From the NCBI RefSeq assembly GCF_040054535.1, contig NC_090783.1, forward strand, positions 3,957,501 through 4,021,500: 64,000 bases of DNA, read 5' to 3'. This DNA comes from Antennarius striatus (Eukaryota; Chordata; Actinopteri; Lophiiformes; Antennariidae). The translations under genes and the position numbers were made by a program. This document shows, piece after piece, positions 29,601 to 42,546 of this stretch; position 1 is the first letter of the stretch, and each line of letters begins with the position of its first letter. Under the pieces are notes generated by a model. The model worked only from the letters and a program-made list of their open reading frames with translations. It did not search any database and was not told where the DNA came from.

Positions 29601-30635
29601 ACACACACACAAAAAAGGCTTTGAGTGGCCATCCGTCATGTTGGTTAAGTGATGGATGCTCCACACTCTGGACCCTTCTGGTATGCCAGGAGTCATTGTC
29701 AGGAGTGAACTACAACCAGAGTCTGAACCAACCCTCACCCACATGGTTCGACTCTCCAAACATGAACAGCATCCGCCGTGGAACCACAGCTGCTGTTGAG
29801 ATTTTATGAATGCTTAAAAAATAGTCACACACACCTCACGATGTGCAAGAACTCACTTTTGATTTTGATATATGAGTCCTGTTTTTATCAGCGCCTGATT
29901 ATCTTGGAGCTCTAGTGTGGGATGAAATCCTTTTTGGTGTGTGGTTGTCATACTATCCTGATCGGTAAATTGAGCCGCATATATGCAAAAAAAAATGTGT
30001 GTGTGTTGATAATGACTTTTTTGCAAATATGTCAATTTTCAAGACATTTACTCCAAAGTTTGGCACAGTTATAGATAAACTCCGCTCCTTCTCTCTCCAA
30101 AAAAAATATTACAAGAAAATGAAATATTCCACATTTATTGATAAAACTGGACGACAGCATGAGTTCATTCATTTAGCTGTGTGAAACCATGTCACATGAC
30201 ACTTGTGTAGGTGTCTTTGTGTGTCGGTGTTTAATGCATATACGCAAATAACTTGCAGAGAGCGCAGGAGACAGATTATGATTGCATGATTACCATATGC
30301 TTGTGGGCTCGATCCTGGTTCGGATCCAGCTGGTGCTCATTCCAGCCTCTCTCACTCCATTGTTTGCAGTATACAGTACGCTGCATAATAGTCAGATTTG
30401 CCTTCCATTGAGGAAAGATGGTTTTCCAATTTGTTTAGAATGAATGATGCTGGATGATAAAATCAGTTTTTCCCTCACCGGTCAATTCTGGATACAGATT
30501 CAGAGTCAATGATGGTCGGCTGCCAGTTTGTAGCAGGTGATGTCAGATCAAGTAAAATCTTTCTGTTAGAAAGAGGAGTGGAAAACAAGAGGCCATCTGT
30601 GCTTCTGGAGCTTTAGAAGGAAATGAACGGTGTAT
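26630..30635. other. No gene recognised
   Basis: Includes a CT-rich stretch at about 27570-27800, a short (CA)n at 29591-29610 and no supported exon. Confidence 0.5.
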
Positions 30636-30637
30636 GC

Positions 30638-30700
<63 letters not shown>

Positions 30701-30712
30701 TGTGTGTGCATC
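30636..30712. repeat. (GT)n/(GCGT)n microsatellite
   Basis: GT units with an internal block of GCGT repeats near 30681-30702. Confidence 0.95.
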
Positions 30713-33560
30713 CCATGTATTTGCTAACTGGCAGTGATTCACAGATAAAAGCCTACAGAGATGTGCAGTCACTAAAAGATTAACAGTGTGTCAGTGTCAT
30801 ATGATTCAAATTTCTCTGCATTATATATGTAAGGATGAGTTTAAAAATACACAAGTGTGTGAATTATTCAGCCAGTTCTCTCAAACTCAGAGGGTTTTTT
30901 TTTTTTTTTGGTGCTTGATGTTTCACAGCCACCATAAGCACCGTGGAAATTAAATGAGATGCCAATCTTTGACTTTAAGAGTTTCGGGACGCTGTGTTTG
31001 ACACTTTCAAAACCTTCAGTGCAGTAAAGTGCAAAACAAAAAGGTGTGCATTTAGTTCACTATCAAATGTTAGATTCTGGAAGAACATTTCACCAAGGGA
31101 GGGTGAAAATAACATTTATTAGTCTTGACCACGCAGCTGAACTCAGTGCTGTGACTCTGCTGGTTGTGGGTTTGATTCCGGCTGAAGAAGCCTTTGTATA
31201 CCCCCTCATTCTCGCTCCCATTTCTTATCACATATCAATTACAGGCAAAATACCCTTAGACATGTTTTTAAATAATACATACTCTTTTGTTTCACCCAAA
31301 ATCAGCTGATGTTTCAGTTCATCCCCTAATCCTGCAAAGTATAAATTAAGGTAAATGTTTAGATGGATCTTTTTTTATGTTTATTTAGAGTTAATGAACA
31401 CTATTTAGCATTACATATGTATAAAGACACAAACTGTGTAAGAAGGGCTTCTTGTTGGAGGTGTGTGTATGCTGCCACCCAGTGGACGTGATAAAAACTA
31501 CAGGCCCCGATGAGTCATTCTTGCAGCCTGGCTTCTCAGCCCTGCTGCAGAGGGACCCAGGTTGTTAATAAATTAGTCTCTTTTAACATTCACAACTGAT
31601 GGAAAGGGAATTTCAAGGTCTGTGAAGATGGAGTTGAAACAACTTGTGTAGACGATGAGCATGAGAAATTTGAGTTGTTCTGAAGCAAGAACAAGACTGC
31701 GTAAGCAAAAGGAGCAAAGCCAAAGACAGCAAGCACTAACCACCCGGAGCAGAAACCACAGCACCACAGCACTGGGACAGAGGGAGAAAGAAATGTATGC
31801 AAGTCATTTTGAACTCAGAAAAGTGAACACATGCAACAATCTTGCAATGTTATTTCAAGACTTAAAGAAACATTTTACCAAAAGAAGTTTATTTTCAGTG
31901 GCTCGCAAAATTACTGGTTTCCAAAACTTTACAATGAGGCAGAAGCCGGTGTACATTTATAAAAATGCTGGTGCTGAATGCAAGTCCACTGGTTGTAACC
32001 TGTTTTATTTCTTTTGAAATGGAAACATTTGTTTGTCAAAGATAAATGAGTACACGTCCCATTTGGGTGCAATGTCAGTAAACTGATTACATCATATCAA
32101 CTAACAAATAGGCTATAAATTAAGCAAGTGTTAACGCAAAACTGTCTCTTATGTGAATCTGAGATTAAAATAGTTCTATAACATCTGGTATGGAGGGTGT
32201 TTTCTCTTTCATAGAGAAAGAGGTGAGAAGAAAAAAAAAGATAGTGGGGAAAGTGTTACCTTGAACATAGTGCTGAAAGGAAATGTCACAGGTGTTTATC
32301 TATCCGCTGAACTCTTCTCTTCCATAGCCTGCAGTGAAATTGCAGTAAGACCTCTAAATGAGTGTAGACTGTAGTCATTTTCCAGAACCAGAGCTCCATG
32401 AAGTCAAGTAATACCAGAGTCAAGTCCACCATGAAACGTATCGAGGCAGGCGCTCTAGTCATCCGAGGATAAATAGGTCTAATTTCACTTCTCGGCTTAA
32501 TCTTTTTACTAGTGTGTCTTTTGTTAAGAGATGTCTTCTGTGCCTTTAATTTAATTATGTGAGGATAAATCTGCGTGCAAGCCTCTTTCATATCTGAATA
32601 GCCTTCCTTTTCTTAGTGTTCAATAACAACCTGAGCTGCAATATTCCATTCTGTAATTACCATGTGACAGGTAATTCCAGTCGAGTCAAACCGGTATAAA
32701 CTGTAAAATATCTACTGATACTGTAGAACTACTTCAAATAAATGTGATTTAATTACTCATTAATTTTGCACTTGGATCATTATGTGCTGTAATTTCTTTA
32801 AGAATCCATAAAATATCCTCACTTTAAGTGAAAAGAGTGAAAATAACCCAACATATAGACCAGTCCAACTACTCATTCTACCTGAAATTATATTATTACA
32901 GCATTTTTTTCATATAGCAGCCCTGGGACATTGAATTTCTTGATCCGTCTTCATCTGCCTCCCTCTCATCCGCGTCATAAACTTTGGCAATCCTCACAGA
33001 CGCTCACCAAGAGAGCCGAGGAAGCGCATCGTGAAGGAGCGATGACATTGACGAAGTGAGAGGGCAGCCGTGGTGCAATGTAACAGCATGCTGCCACTTA
33101 TGAAAACACCTGCTCCACACTGTCAGCAACTTAACCTTCCGTCACCTAAATCCCCGCTGGAGGATTATATGTGACAAACGCAGGACGGGAGGAAGTCTGG
33201 GAGGGTACAGGGGGGTTGGGGAGGGGGGTGATTGAAGTCTTTTTCAAGAGAAAATTTTATTTGGAGACAGAAGAAAACAGAAGAGACGAAAATATAAATA
33301 AACAGACCTGTTACAAACACGGAAAGGAGAGACAGCCTGTGGGTTATAACAGCATATTTTGGAGTCTCTTAACGTCCATCCATTTCTTTGGGATGTAGAT
33401 CAGCTGCCAAATTGAAAACTTTACCTTCCAGATCAACTCCCACAGTTCAGCACACATTTCTGCTGACACTTCACCAATCCACCTGTCAATTTCACGGACC
33501 ATTTTACCCCTTCCTTGTGAACAACACTGCAAGACACTTGAACCATCCATTCAAGGCAGC
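30713..33560. other. No gene recognised
   Basis: A stretch near 31115-31185 (AACTCAGTGCTGTGACTCTG, later GTGGGTTTGATTCCGGC) faintly resembles the A and B boxes of a tRNA-derived SINE but is too decayed to call. The 120-codon frame at 31655-32017 has no recognisable content. Confidence 0.45.
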
Positions 33561-33640
33561 AACTCACTCCAAACTCAGAGAGAGTTTGGAGTGAGTTTTC
33601 ATTCCAAAACTCAGAGAGAGTTTGGAGTGAGTTTTGGGTA
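33561..33640. repeat. Perfect hairpin plus partial tandem copy
   Basis: The left arm AACTCACTCCAAACTC (33561-33576), a five-base spacer AGAGA and the right arm GAGTTTGGAGTGAGTT (33582-33597) form a perfect 16-bp inverted repeat. The right-arm text CAGAGAGAGTTTGGAGTGAG is then repeated directly at 33612-33631, where CCAAAACTC/GAGTTTTGG makes a second, weaker hairpin. Confidence 0.95.
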
Positions 33641-34793
33641 GCGGCCTATGGCTATATAAATGGAGGTGCCCAGCTTTCGTGTAACGGATTGACTAAAAAC
33701 GTTTTTGTTTTGTATTCTAAAAAGAGTTCTGCAGCCACATGACAACACTTTGAGAACGATCCTCATGCAAATTGATCCACAGAAACCACTAAAAACATTA
33801 TAATATACATGCACATAGTGGAGGAGCATCATTAAACTCGGCAGCTTCTGCAGCACAAACCAGATACCCTCACTCTCATCCATGTCTGCGCTCCATTTAG
33901 AGTAACCCATTCACCACCGCTGCATGCTATACATGCACATCAAAAACAGAAATGGCGATAAGGGACCACCCTGTAAAACCCACAGCCAGTGAAAACCTCT
34001 AACTTCCTGTCGAGGCGAGCGTCCAGACGCAGCTCAGATTATAGGAAGATTCTTTAACAGGAAAGTTCAAAACAAGTTCAAACCATGGTCTGCTGTTCCA
34101 CGACAGGAACATAGTGATGAACGTAGTGAGTTATTGCGCCTGGGTCTGAGGTTTGACGGTCAGTTGGAGCCTCCTTTCTACCACTGCGAGCAATATGGCA
34201 GACCTGCACCTAACACTTCATCCAATACCCACTTTCTTTTTATTTATTATCATCTTTCATGGTTGAATTAGGAACAGAAATTGTCAAAAAAAAAAATCCC
34301 CTTAACAAAGGGATTTACTTGGCAGTGTTGTGGCTTTTTACAGTGCAGATAAAGGATGATAAATGTGCTTTTCCTCAGTTGAAAGGCAGCTAATGGAGCA
34401 AGCACAGCTGGTAGACAAAATGCACTTTAACAAGGACATGAAAGACACACAGGACATTGCAAATTTCCTCAATTAACCTATCCATCATTAAATGACAGAT
34501 ATAACACAAACACTGTGAGGGAAATCGTAGTTGATTATATGTTAAAGTTTTATGGGTTGGATGATTTCCTTATGTAAAGAACAGGATATAGAAATAAGGC
34601 CATGTGTCTGTAGTTGACAGATTTCTGCAATATGCATCCAGGAAGATTTATTTATATTGTGGGTTCACTTATACTGACACTTATTATAAGGCTTTTAAGT
34701 GAAATGAATAATACATTTAAATATAATGTGATAGTACATCAACATCACTCAGATTTAGATTAGATTTACTATTATCAACTGTGACAAATAGAT
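33641..34793. other. No gene recognised
   Basis: No supported exon or repeat in this stretch. Confidence 0.5.
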
Positions 34794-34822
34794 ACACACA
34801 CACACACACACACACACGCACG

Positions 34823-34882
<60 letters not shown>
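34794..34882. repeat. (CA)n microsatellite with CG interruptions
   Basis: CA units with a short CACG block near 34815-34829. Confidence 0.97.
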
Positions 34883-34884
<2 letters not shown>

Positions 34885-35742
34885 TGAAAGACAGTCCTTT
34901 GCCTTACAATTTATGAAGTGTCATTATTTCTTGTAGCCCAATAAAAATGAGTATCATTAAATGAAAATAAAAGTCTCTCAAAATTGGCAAGTTTCTAAAT
35001 ATAATCATATTAATTTTGCATGAATAAATCAATAACCAGTTACTGAATTATATTACTGCTTCAGAAACATTTCCCTCGTAACCCTCTGAATCAGGGGCTT
35101 TACCAGGGTGTGTGTGTGTGTGTGTGTGTGTGGTAGCCTATTGCTTGACTCTGTCTTCCCTCAGCTCCTTTAAAGCACTGATTGGCTTAACCACTCAGCT
35201 ACAACTTATGACTGTTTAATCCCATCACCAACAGGGATGCTGTCAAAATATCATTGCATTTGACAAATGACAAGTGGGATTTGGTTCAGGCAGAGCAAAA
35301 TGTTGATTCGTAACTTCTGAAAATCCCAACGGAGAACTTCCTCAAAGCTTATGAGACATTTTCTGACCAGAATAATCTTCTAAACTCTGAAATAATTTTA
35401 CCCCTCTCACAACAACATAAGGAATATCTCCAAGGTATTAAATTCAATCCTTGATCAGTGACAACATGGCTTTCCTGTCATTTTGACTGGTTTGAGGCAG
35501 TCCTCAACAGTTTGACTCCAGTCTAAGTACGTTACAGTTGAATGAGTGGCTTCATACTACTTGAGTTTTACTGCTACGAGCAGATAACACAAGTCACCGT
35601 CTAATTTATTTTAGCTTTTGACTGTCTCCGCAAATGATTTATTGCCTCCTGTCATTGGCCTTTGATTGGGCCGTCACTGCTAAACGAGGCAACATTAGCA
35701 AATACAGTTATGTGAGAGGTCCTGCGTGCCTTACTTGTTGAT
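34883..35742. other. No gene recognised
   Basis: Contains a short (TG)n at 35108-35132. No coding evidence. Confidence 0.5.
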
Positions 35743-35743
35743 T

Positions 35744-35804
<61 letters not shown>

Positions 35805-35836
35805 CTGCAGACAATGAAGTTACATCTACCTGTCTA

Positions 35837-35913
<77 letters not shown>

Positions 35914-35942
35914 GTCTGTCTATCTGTCTATCTATCTATCTA

Positions 35943-35993
<51 letters not shown>

Positions 35994-36027
35994 GTCTGTC
36001 TGTCTATCTAACTATCATTACTATTAT

Positions 36028-36066
<39 letters not shown>

Positions 36067-36076
36067 CAGTAGTAGT
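35743..36076. repeat. Compound microsatellite upstream of frg1
   Basis: In order: (GT)n at 35743-35802, (TATC)n from about 35836, mixed TATC/TGTC with a pure (TGTC)n block to about 36008, and (TAG)n at about 36026-36076. The array ends about 195 bases before the frg1 start codon. Open frames of 136 and 89 codons across it are low-complexity artefacts. Confidence 0.97.
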
Positions 36077-36149
36077 ACTATTACTATTACTAGTATAGCA
36101 GCAACAGTGACATGTAAAATGCTAAAACACGCTTAATTGGGTTTGTTTG

Positions 36150-36271
36150 TTTTTTATTTCGCATGCGCCTTTTTGCCTGTTTTGGACCTCTGCAGCTACC
36201 GTAGTGTTGTTTCTGAAACCGGAAACAGTACAATTCATTTGGAATATCTGCGCTAACCATACGATAAAACA
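36150..36271 (+). promoter_or_regulatory. frg1: frg1 putative promoter and 5' UTR
   Basis: No TATA box is evident. An NRF1-like palindrome CGCATGCGCC lies at 36160-36169 and an ETS-type core ACCGGAAAC at 36218-36226, about 110 and 50 bases before the start codon. NRF1 and ETS sites are common in TATA-less promoters of housekeeping genes, which suits frg1. The transcription start itself cannot be placed. The segment begins just after a long compound microsatellite ending near 36076. Confidence 0.5.
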
Positions 36272-39200
36272 ATGGCCGAATATTCTCGCGTAAAATCAAC
36301 TAAACTGGTTTTAAAAGGTCTTAATAAAGGGTAAGTGTTTCCCTTGCCCAGTCTCATTCAGCTATATCAATATTTGTATCAGAACTATGCCTACGCTTGT
36401 TAAGTTTATATCGTATTTCTTGCGTGAAACATGCTATAGTGTCGTAGATTAGCATTGCTATGTGGTTTTGACCGAGACAATCTGAAGCATTGAGGAAAGA
36501 AGAAAACTGCTCCGGTTCTCAAATATCACGTAGCTGTTAGGGATTCGCCACCACACGTTCTCATTTTACTAGCATGTCGCTAACGGTGAACTACCAGCTG
36601 TGGTTTATATCTGAACAAACCACCTGAATCGAGCTTACTTTGCTTAAAAGTTGTTTCAGTAGCCGTCAGTATCTTAAAATATTGATTTGACCTGGCTAAT
36701 ATTAAATGTTAATGTAGTCGCTCACATGTTTGTTAATGATTCAGATTTAAATAGTTCTTGACTCTGATGCCAGCACATAGTTGTATTTTAATTGTAAATA
36801 ACTTTGTAATACAAATAGGTGCGTGAATAGTTTGCAGTGTCAGTAAATAAACTGATGCAATATTAAAACTTGAAATCACTAATTAATTTTAATTAGTTCA
36901 AGATGTCAACTCATCAGAATTATGTTTTTAATTGAATTTTATACATCTACCATCAATCATTCCATTATTATGGTACTACAAGACTTTTCCTGACCATCTT
37001 CTTTGTGCCTGTGCACACTTTTCAAATGCTTTGTATCCTGGACAAGTTATAATGGTGTTTGAGATACACAGCTATTAGTGATATTTGCAATCACCATCCA
37101 GAATGTCTCACCATGCTCATTTGTGTTCCTGAGTCTGGTCGGAAGCAAAAACAAGCCTGAAACTTAAAATGAGAGGAAACGTTGTATTAAAGCAGTCCAG
37201 ACCAGTCTTTATTTTCTTTAAGGTTTTGTTTCTGTTGAAAGGATTGTTGCTTGTGTCTTTGCACCCAAATTCATAACACCTTAAAGCCGCAGTAGGTAAC
37301 ATGTCTGAAAATAACTTTTGACCTACGTTATAAACATGTCACTATGTCTTACAGCACATGAGACAGAAATCAGATTCAGCCTCGCACTACGCTACTGATG
37401 CCATTTGTAAAGATCCACAGTGCCAGAATCTTAACCACCAATCAGAGCCAGGGGGAGTGTGTGATGGAGCATTAATCACTGGTGTGCATGCTGCCAGCAG
37501 CCTCCTCTGTGGGGAGGGCCTTTGGACCCCAGCATGCAGGGAGCATTCAAACTTTGAAGCCCAGTCCACTCTGATCTCGGTCTCACCACTTGCAACTTTA
37601 ATGCTCACTCAGTGGTTTGCTAATGACTTCAGGAGCCTCAAGGAAAATATATTGACCTTCCAAAAATTAACTTGCATAGCTGAGAGGTTAAATATGCTTG
37701 CATGGCAGATCTGTGTAATTAAACATTTAGGAAGCTAATTAACTATGCAATGGGGTTTTTTTTAACGTTTTGTTATGATGTCTTCGCAGGAAAAAGAGGA
37801 AGCATAAAGACAAGAAGAGGAAAGATGGAGATGATGAAGAAAAAATGGATGTTGTTGGTACGGGTGTTTGGGATTTCCAAAAGATTAATTTATTTGTGGC
37901 AGACTGCTACATATTCTTATCTTCTGTTTGTGTTGCTGTTCATCCACCTCTTATTCTCTCATAAACACATCATTTGTTCCCCAAATATAGACTTAAATTA
38001 TTTAGCCTCCCAGATATAGACCTATTAAAAACCAGAGTTTATTTAACAACCCTTGTTAGCTGGTTTTATATTGAATTGTTGTACCCCTGAAGAGAAGGAC
38101 GTTATCTGATCGTTATCGGTGATCAATAATCTCATAGAATGCTTCTAATGTCTATCTTAACCATGTACAGACAATCAAACTTTGCTCTGTTGTTTGGTAC
38201 TGCATTGGTTTCGATTGCTTTGATTGGCTATATCATTAAGTAATCTTCACCCACAATGAAAACAGAATCTCTACTAAAGGGAAAAGTAACCAGCAGATGA
38301 TTGACGATAAGAACCTTTAGTGTTTCTTTAATTTTTCCTTCAAAGGACAAATAGAACCTGTCAAAAATTGCCCTTTGAGTGTTACTTTAACGTAACACCC
38401 TCTGATTTGGACTCCTGCCCAACAGGTGGTTGGTGGTCCGTCAAAAGCTTTGGGGAAATCACTGGAACGGTTGCCATAGAGATGCAGAACAACGCATACA
38501 TCCATGCTCTGGATAGCGGGCTCTTCACACTCGGAGCTCCGCATAAAGGTAAGAAGAGTGGATAAAAAGTGGTTATACATAAAGAGCAATGCCATTATTT
38601 TTTAATCACATCAATATACGTTATAATTTCATAAAAAATGTAATTTGTCACATTTTCCACTAACCTTACACTCACCTTTCAGTTAACTATAATCACAATG
38701 TTTTCTTTTTTACTGAATCCCAGGCTTAGGTCCCCTATGAGGCTCCGCACTTGACGCTAAAGCTTGATTTATTGTTACAATCAGGAAGTGACCCAGTCAC
38801 ACGAGGAGCCCAGCTGACCTCCGTGTTAAACATTTAAATGCAACATTACATCAAGTTCATATATATTTCCAAATTTTATTTATTGTTTGGTTCATCCTCC
38901 CTCCGCTAACATGAAGAAGCCACAATTTATGGCCTTCACTGCAGCCAGCCACCAAGGATTGTAGCGTCGTTTTTGAGAAACGCTCATTCCCTCCATTATT
39001 ATTTTGAAGCCAGTGTTTTGTAACAAACATATGATAAATGAAATAATAGAGAATTTCTCTGCATGGATCAATATAAAGCCATTTGAAAAGCAATTTTAGC
39101 AATCATAAAATCTTTAAAAGGTAAACATTGTTTTTTTATGTTTCAGATGATGAAGGACCCGACCCGCCGGAGCAGTTTACCGCAATAAAGCTGTCAGACA

Positions 39201-42200
39201 CAAGGTTAGTGCTCAAAGACAAACAGCGCTTTATATTTTCATCCACTGATCAGCCTTCAGATTTAATACGCAGCTTCTTGGAGGAGGCTTTTGACAGCCT
39301 CTAGATATTTCCAGTTTTCAATTCCACTGGCCCTTTCATTTTCTGTGTGTGAACGACTTCTGGAGTTAGCCTTTCTGCTTTGGAGCTCCAATCTCACATT
39401 AATTTGTAAAATTATTTAACTTCTCTTGTCTTTCAAGACTTTGAAAGAACACAAGAGCCCCCTTCCATATCATCTTTTATATCCTAGTGTGCAGGACAGA
39501 TGTCTCCCTCTGGTGGCAGTTAGAGTAATTTACACAAATGGGGTTGACACCCCCTCTTCATTTTGCTATTGCAGGGTAGCCTTGAAGTCTGGATATGGAA
39601 AGTTCTTTGGAATCAACTCAGAGGGTTTGGTGGTGGGCCGCTCTGACGCCATCGGCAGCAGGGAACAGTGGGAAGCAGTCTTCCAAAATGTGAGTCAATT
39701 TTCTCCAGTTACTTCTTTTTGATACAAAAGAATTTATGTCATTGATGCAGTAAGGATGAAGTAATGACAACACCGCTGGATTAATAAAACTTTTAAATAC
39801 CAATTTAAATTTGCACTCTAAATTCCAAATAATTCTTTTGCCATCGTTTTTAAAGGGACACATTTCCAAGCACTGCTCTGGCCCGAGCATTTAGCTCCTG
39901 AGAGGAAACACAGAAGCTGAATACTCATTCATTATGCAGAACACACCTACCTTATCGCTGTAGCACACTACTCGCCTCAGTGCTTTGTTGAGCCCATAAA
40001 CAACCTCACACCTCTTTTACATCAACTATTAGGCAGCCTCTCATTCCTGTCACAACAACCTGTCCCACAGCAGTTTTGTCTAATCTGCTGCCTTTGCTTG
40101 TGTTCTACCACAGGGCAAAACAGCTCTCCTGGCGGCAAATAATTGTTTCATCTCCTACAGTGAGGACGGGGACATTGTGGCCACGAGTAAGACAGCAGGG
40201 GAAGGCGAGATGGTGAAGGTGATGTGTAAATTATGTTGCTCCACGAGGATGCATGTTAATTTCATTTAAAGTATGCGTCCTGTGCAACGTTCGTTCTGTT
40301 TACACAGAAGGGCAAGACGTCTGTGACCTTCCTTCAAGCTGGTCAAAGTACTGACACTAAATGCAAAACTTTTTTTTCCCCCCTCCCCTGACCGATGAAC
40401 AGATTAGATCAAGTGCAGAACAAGAGGCCAAGCGTAAAGACGACATCGCAGAGGAGGACAGGGGCAATGTGAAGTCCTGCGAGGTCAACTATGTGTACGT
40501 AACCCTCCACTGATTGTAGCAGAACAAACCCATCAATAACAATATGAAAGCTCCATGCAGAGAAGCGAACATGCGTTACCCGTTGATGTTGTGCTGCCTT
40601 GCTCCATTGACCTTTTTTCATGTGCGAATTATGTGAGATGATTCACAGGATCAAAACATTTAAGACATTTCTGTTGTTCTGATTTTAAATTAAGGTCTGA
40701 GTTTCGTTTCAAGTTAAAGATGAAAAAGACAGCAGGGGTATTCCTTCTTCTGTTGGTGCAATTGAAGTGGTGCCTGCATTAAAACCACTGTAACATCATA
40801 TTAGAAAAGAACGCTTGTGTCACAGTAGCTAGATATTTAATGTTTTCAGTGATATACTGTTCAGAGCGTCTTTAAAGAAGTATGATTTTATGATTTAAGC
40901 CAAAAAAAAACAAACAGTGTGATTTCTCTCCCATTACTTTCACATTGTGACCGTCTCGCCGACAAGATTTTAAAAACAGAGCCACCAACTCAGATGTGAG
41001 TTAACGCCTCGAAGCCACTGCCTCATCAGTGCCTTACCTTAAAGATGCAATTGATGTTCTGCCTCAGTGTGAGATGAGAACGCAAGCAGCGCCACATTTC
41101 AGCATCAGACGCCCGCCAGTGCTTTATGTATGGTGCGTCTGCAGCCTATTAAATTCCGGGCAATAAGTCTGAAGCTGGGTTTTTTTTTTGCTTGGCATGC
41201 TTTGGTTTGGGTTCCAACTCTATTATTTGTTTTAGATGAATGCTGGGGAAATGGACTCATCGTGTTGTCATGTCGATAATGGCTGCCCTTGAGCCCGTGT
41301 CTTGAAGTAGTGTTCGGCATCTGAAATGCCTTTCAGGATGGAGTGCCGCTTCTGGATCATAAAACACAGGCAGAGTAGAGAAACTAAACATCGGAGAAGT
41401 ATCTGTTGGGGTCGACATTTCAATATTTTGTTAAGACGACCTAAATTAGAAAAGCAAACAGTTATAAGTTCTCCGTGGATGTTTGACTGACAGGAGGAGT
41501 GGGATAAAGTTCTCTGATGAGCTGCTAACTTTATATTTAGTTCCATGTATAATTTTGTGTGTGTGATTGGAGCGCATCCTCTACTAATAATTTCATTAAT
41601 GTTGCTGTATGAATTCCAGGAAGAAGTTTCAGAGTTTTCAGGATCGGCGGTTGAGGGTTAATGAGGAAGACGCCTCTTCGCTAAAGAGAGCCAGGACAGA
41701 TGGAAAGTTCCATGAAGCTTTGCTTGACAGGTGTGAAAATGAGCTCATCAGATAATTACTTCAAACACTTCATTTACATTTTAATATCATCACTCTAACA
41801 AAAATGTTCCCGAATGAATGAACAAAGTTTATACGTGAAGGTTTATAATTAAACTGAGCAGTATCCACAAATTTGTGTTGATTTAATTATGCCTCTATCG
41901 GTATACACAAATACACAGTGAAATTTGAGGTCATTAAAGGTTGGCCGTTCTTTTAAATTAAATTAATTGAACAGATATTTCCAGACCAGGTATAATCAAT
42001 CTCTATGTTGATTTAATGAAAAGAATTATAGAAGGATCATTGTAAAAATAATGTAATAATTTATTCTTAAAATAGGTGCAGGTTTTATTTAATAGTGCAA
42101 AAAACACTGGAATGTGTCAATAAAAATAATTTAATTTTTGTAGTGTAAAGGTTAAATTCGAAGAAAGATTGTAACCTCTTGTTTTATGTTCCTGCAGAAG

Positions 42201-42234
42201 AAGCAAGATGAAGGCTGACAGATACTGCAAGTGA
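36272..42234 (+). CDS. frg1: FRG1 protein homologue (9 coding exons, 255 aa)
   Basis: Coding exons are 36272-36330, 37790-37857, 38426-38548, 39147-39204, 39575-39689, 40114-40218, 40403-40494, 41620-41730 and 42198-42234. All introns are GT-AG and the joined length is 768 nt with stop (human FRG1: 258 aa, 9 exons). The start [16 protein letters not shown] and the end KADRYCK match human FRG1 closely. Residues 20-32 are a lysine/arginine-rich nuclear localisation segment followed by an acidic patch. From about residue 44 comes the fascin-like beta-trefoil domain, with recognisable stretches such as [35 protein letters not shown] and [11 protein letters not shown]. From family knowledge, FRG1 is a nucleolar and Cajal-body protein linked to pre-mRNA splicing and actin bundling. 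Human FRG1 lies beside the FSHD locus. asah1 follows on the same strand 1.4 kb downstream with its own promoter-like region. Identification is very secure; exon ends rest on consensus sites and phase. Confidence 0.97.
37283..37480. mobile_element. Degenerate teleost interspersed repeat in frg1 intron 1
   Basis: The stretch starts with AAGCCGCAGTAGGTAAC and continues with short motifs (CACTATGTCTTACAG, ACATGAGACAG, CCAATCAGAGCC) that I recall in this order in a dispersed repeat common in fish introns. The right end is not clear, so the boundary at 37480 is a guess. A 126-residue open frame (37358-37738) that overlaps it has no recognisable protein content and is judged non-coding. Family not assigned. 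Confidence 0.4.
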
Positions 42235-42308
42235 AGAAGACCTTTTTAGCCATCACGATTTTTTAGCTTTTGCCACTCACCCACTTTTTTTTTGCTGTTT
42301 TTTTTTTT

Positions 42309-42546
42309 AATAAAATGGCCAAATCAGAATTGTTTGTCTTTATTATTTGCAGCCAGTTGAATTCATTGTGTTGATGACATTTATGAAATGCAGGTGGTCA
42401 TGTGAGTCTTGTGTGTAAATAATTAACCATCCCTTCACTTTGTTGTAGAGCAACTGTTTGTTAAACCTTTGGATTATGACATGTCCCAATTTTTTTAAAT
42501 GACTCTGCAGTTTGTTGTTAAGTAAAATGTTTGAGAAGTCAATAAA
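42309..42546 (+). terminator. frg1: frg1 polyadenylation signals
   Basis: AATAAA is found at 42309-42314, 75 bases after the stop codon and just after a T-rich run, and again at 42541-42546. The first would give a very short 3' UTR and the second one of about 330 bases. Which is used cannot be told from the sequence. Confidence 0.6.

Noticed and set aside
31115..31185. tRNA gene or tRNA-derived SINE
   Set aside because: There are only loose matches to A- and B-box words, no cloverleaf can be folded by eye and no tail is present.
35726..36136. Open frames of 136 and 89 codons with CVCV, YLSI and SSSS repeats
   Set aside because: They are translations of the compound microsatellite and have no independent evidence of coding.
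37358..37738. 126-codon frame in frg1 intron 1
   Set aside because: It overlaps an interspersed repeat and has no homology that I recognise. frg1 exons 1 and 2 join in phase without it.
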